This document shows positions 5,523-6,947 of a stretch of 6,947 bases of DNA, in pieces (within the stretch, counting starts at the first letter, position 1; every line of letters starts with the position of its first letter). The notes beneath the pieces were generated by a model that worked only from the letters and a program-made list of their open reading frames with translations, made no database searches and was not told the DNA's origin. The translations under genes and the position numbers were made by a program. This DNA is from Bacteroidota bacterium (GTDB lineage Bacteria > Bacteroidota > Bacteroidia > Bacteroidales > VadinHA17), in the NCBI GenBank assembly GCA_030628785.1, contig DAOVQI010000167.1, positions 1 through 6,947 of the forward strand. The letters are read 5' to 3'.

Positions 5523-5535
5523 AAAACCCTGGCAG
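5488..5535. repeat. 48-bp three-way-junction palindromic element
   Basis: The outer arms CTGCCAGG (5488-5495) and CCTGGCAG (5528-5535) pair perfectly over 8 bp. Inside lie two small hairpins, CCTG/CAGG (5500-5503 and 5507-5510) with a CCA triloop and CCC/GGG (5514-5516 and 5520-5522) with a TTC triloop. The total length (48 bp) and the plan (one outer stem, two triloop hairpins) match the element at 1265-1312, although the sequences differ. Confidence 0.55.
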
Positions 5536-5585
5536 GTCTCTCCCCATCCGAATACAATTCATCTCTACATTTCGCCTCTTCGCCA

Positions 5586-5620
5586 ACTACATACTACTTA
5601 CTAATTACTACTTACTTGTT
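5586..5620. repeat. Degenerate 7-bp tandem repeat tract F
   Basis: Five successive 7-bp units run from 5586, with consensus ACTACTT. Units at 5593 and 5607 are identical, and the others differ by one to three bases. The phase is offset by two bases from the tract that follows at 5631. Confidence 0.7.
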
Positions 5621-5630
5621 CCTGCTACTG

Positions 5631-5749
5631 AATCCCCAATTCTCAATATTCATTATTCCCCATGCGCCATGCTCTTCGCGCCACGCACCCAGCGCTTTGC
5701 TTTTTACTTTTATCTTTTTACTTTTATCTTTTTACTTTTATCTTTTTAC
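5631..5749. repeat. Heptamer tract E ending in a 14-bp tandem repeat
   Basis: These 119 bp divide exactly into 17 heptamers that all end in C (positions 5637, 5644 and so on to 5749). The units drift: A/T-rich at the left, then CCCATGC and GCCATGC in the middle, then alternating TTTTTAC and TTTTATC at the right. The last part is a perfect 14-bp tandem repeat, three full copies (5701-5742) plus a partial one. It ends 28 bp before the M16 peptidase start codon. Confidence 0.8.
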
Positions 5750-5777
5750 TTGTTAATGGTCCCGAATAACTAACTAA

Positions 5778-6947
5778 ATGATAGATTTCGACAGGTTTAC
5801 TCTTGAAAACGGCCTCAGGGTTATTGTTCACATGGATGAAACCACACCCATGGTTGCTATGAATTTGTTGTATGATGTCGGTGCAAAAGACGAACAGCCT
5901 GACAAAACGGGTTTCGCTCATCTGTTTGAACATCTGATGTTTGGCGGTTCTGTTAATATTCCAAACTATGACAAACCATTACAGAATATTGGAGGGGAGA
6001 ATAATGCTTTTACAAATAATGATATCACGAACTACTATCTAACCCTTCCGGTAGAAAATATTGAAACCGGATTTTGGCTCGAATCCGACAGAATGTTATG
6101 CCTGGATTTTTCCCGGAAAAGTCTTGATATCCAAAAAAATGTGGTGATTGAAGAGTATAAACAAAGATATTTAAACCAGCCATACGGGGATGTATGGTTA
6201 ATTTTGCGGCCCCTGGCCTATAAAATGCACCCCTATCAATGGGCGACCATCGGTAAAGAGATAAGCCACATTCAAAATGCTACTCTCGAAAATGTGAAAA
6301 AATTCTTCTTTCAGCATTATGCTCCCAATAATGCGATCCTGGTTATTGCCGGAAATATTGATAAACAACAGGTTATTGATTTAGCCGAAAAGTGGTTTTC
6401 ACCTATCGATGCCCGGAATGTTCCTGAAAGAGAATTATCAAGCGAACCCGTCCAAAAGCAGGAAAGAAAATCAGAGGTTGAGCGGGACGTTCCGTTTGAT
6501 GCCATATTTAAAACATATCATATGTGTTCCCGAAATCATGAAGATTTTTATGCAGTGGACCTGATTTCTGATATACTGGCTAACGGGAAGTCATCACGCC
6601 TATACCAACAACTGGTTCAGAAAAAGAAGTTTTTTAGTGAAATCAATGCTTATGTTACCTGCGATATTGACCCAGGCTTACTGGTTGTTTCCGGCAACCT
6701 GATGAAAAAGATTACAATGAAAACGGCTGAAGATGCAATCGATGAGGAGTTGGACAAACTAAAAACAGAATGGGTGAAAGACCATGAATTAAACAAAGTA
6801 AAAAATAAGGTTGAATCCACAATGATTTTCAGCATGACCAATGTATTGAATAAAGCAATGAATTTGGCCTTCTATGAATTGCTGGGAGATGCAGGTAATT
6901 TCAATACTGAGATTGAAAAATATCGCCGGGTTTCTCCCGTTACAATA
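5778..6947 (+). CDS. M16 family zinc peptidase (insulinase/pitrilysin type), partial at 3' end
   Basis: 390 codons are visible and the frame is still open at the window edge. The M16 signature HxxEH is H48-LF-E51-H52, where the two His bind zinc and Glu51 is the catalytic base. The third zinc ligand is E125 or E126 in VVIEEYKQR. HPYQWATIG (151-159) is typical of the N-terminal domain. The C-terminal domain carries SRLYQQLV (273-280), a usual M16 substrate-side motif. Single-chain M16B members, as I recall them, are about 410-430 residues, so little is probably missing. There is no signal peptide, so it should act in the cytoplasm, where such enzymes degrade peptides; the substrate is unknown. 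An in-frame TAA directly precedes the ATG (5775-5777), fixing the start. There is no Shine-Dalgarno motif. The gene is divergent from the CLC pair. Confidence 0.95.
   Translation, partial: MIDFDRFTLENGLRVIVHMDETTPMVAMNLLYDVGAKDEQPDKTGFAHLFEHLMFGGSVNIPNYDKPLQNIGGENNAFTNNDITNYYLTLPVENIETGFWLESDRMLCLDFSRKSLDIQKNVVIEEYKQRYLNQPYGDVWLILRPLAYKMHPYQWATIGKEISHIQNATLENVKKFFFQHYAPNNAILVIAGNIDKQQVIDLAEKWFSPIDARNVPERELSSEPVQKQERKSEVERDVPFDAIFKTYHMCSRNHEDFYAVDLISDILANGKSSRLYQQLVQKKKFFSEINAYVTCDIDPGLLVVSGNLMKKITMKTAEDAIDEELDKLKTEWVKDHELNKVKNKVESTMIFSMTNVLNKAMNLAFYELLGDAGNFNTEIEKYRRVSPVTI

Larger units (their letters stand above)
5073..5777. other. Divergent intergenic region between the CLC pair and the M16 peptidase
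   Basis: These 705 bp contain no intact gene. In order they hold the CLC promoter (5080-5110), heptamer tract D (5127-5199), a decayed GIY-YIG nuclease fragment on the minus strand (5153-5287), a palindromic repeat (5305-5343), paired GGCATCCCTT repeats (5422 and 5509), a three-way-junction palindrome (5488-5535), and two heptamer tracts (5586-5620, 5631-5749), the last ending in a perfect 14-bp tandem repeat. Open frames of 60-119 codons in this stretch lie on the repeats and show no protein-family resemblance. Confidence 0.7.

Noticed and set aside
195..5750. CRISPR array
   Set aside because: The repeats are 7-14 bp, contiguous and without unique spacers, and no cas gene is present.
5392..5773. 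Open frames of 70 and 119 codons on the plus strand
   Set aside because: They run through palindromes and heptamer tracts, have repeat-driven composition with poly-Leu/Phe/Tyr tails, and match no family that I recognise.
5724..6841. Minus-strand open frames of 62-69 codons over the M16 gene
   Set aside because: They are antisense to a gene with a complete zinc-peptidase motif set, and show no motifs of their own.

Overview
The window looks like chromosomal DNA of a Bacteroidota bacterium, probably Bacteroidales or Marinilabiliales (the order is an inference). The DNA is AT-rich. Start codons have A/T-rich leaders without Shine-Dalgarno motifs, and TAnnTTTG-type -7 promoter elements sit in front of genes. 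The proteins read like Bacteroidota versions of their families, and the intergenic DNA is full of short repeats.

Layout: (1) 1-92, minus strand, the first 30 codons of serine hydroxymethyltransferase (glyA), cut by the window edge. (2) 93-516, a divergent intergenic region with a heptamer tract. (3) 517-1020, plus strand, a small four-helix membrane protein of unknown function, followed by a strong intrinsic terminator. (4) 1078-1497, a patchwork of palindromes, heptamer tracts and a possible three-way-junction element between convergent genes. (5) 5072 to 1496, minus strand, two tandem CLC-type anion channel/transporter genes of 590 and 591 residues, each with two C-terminal CBS domains, 27 bp apart. 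(6) 5073-5777, a 705-bp divergent region with heptamer tracts, a decayed GIY-YIG nuclease remnant, palindromes, a second possible three-way-junction element and a perfect 14-bp tandem repeat. (7) 5778-6947, plus strand, a cytoplasmic M16 zinc peptidase that is open at the right edge (390 codons seen).

The protein-coding content is ordinary. The CLC pair is the only clear functional unit: an ancient tandem duplication in which the downstream copy has lost parts of the usual anion-binding motifs while keeping the gating glutamate. The most unusual material is non-coding. Each of the three large intergenic regions carries tracts of degenerate 7-bp units, mostly fitting RGTTTNT on one strand. In three places these tracts sit beside a CCCCGTGAAAT palindromic module. 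I see no CRISPR array, tRNA, rRNA, phage gene or intact insertion sequence, and I do not claim a new defence or metabolic system here.
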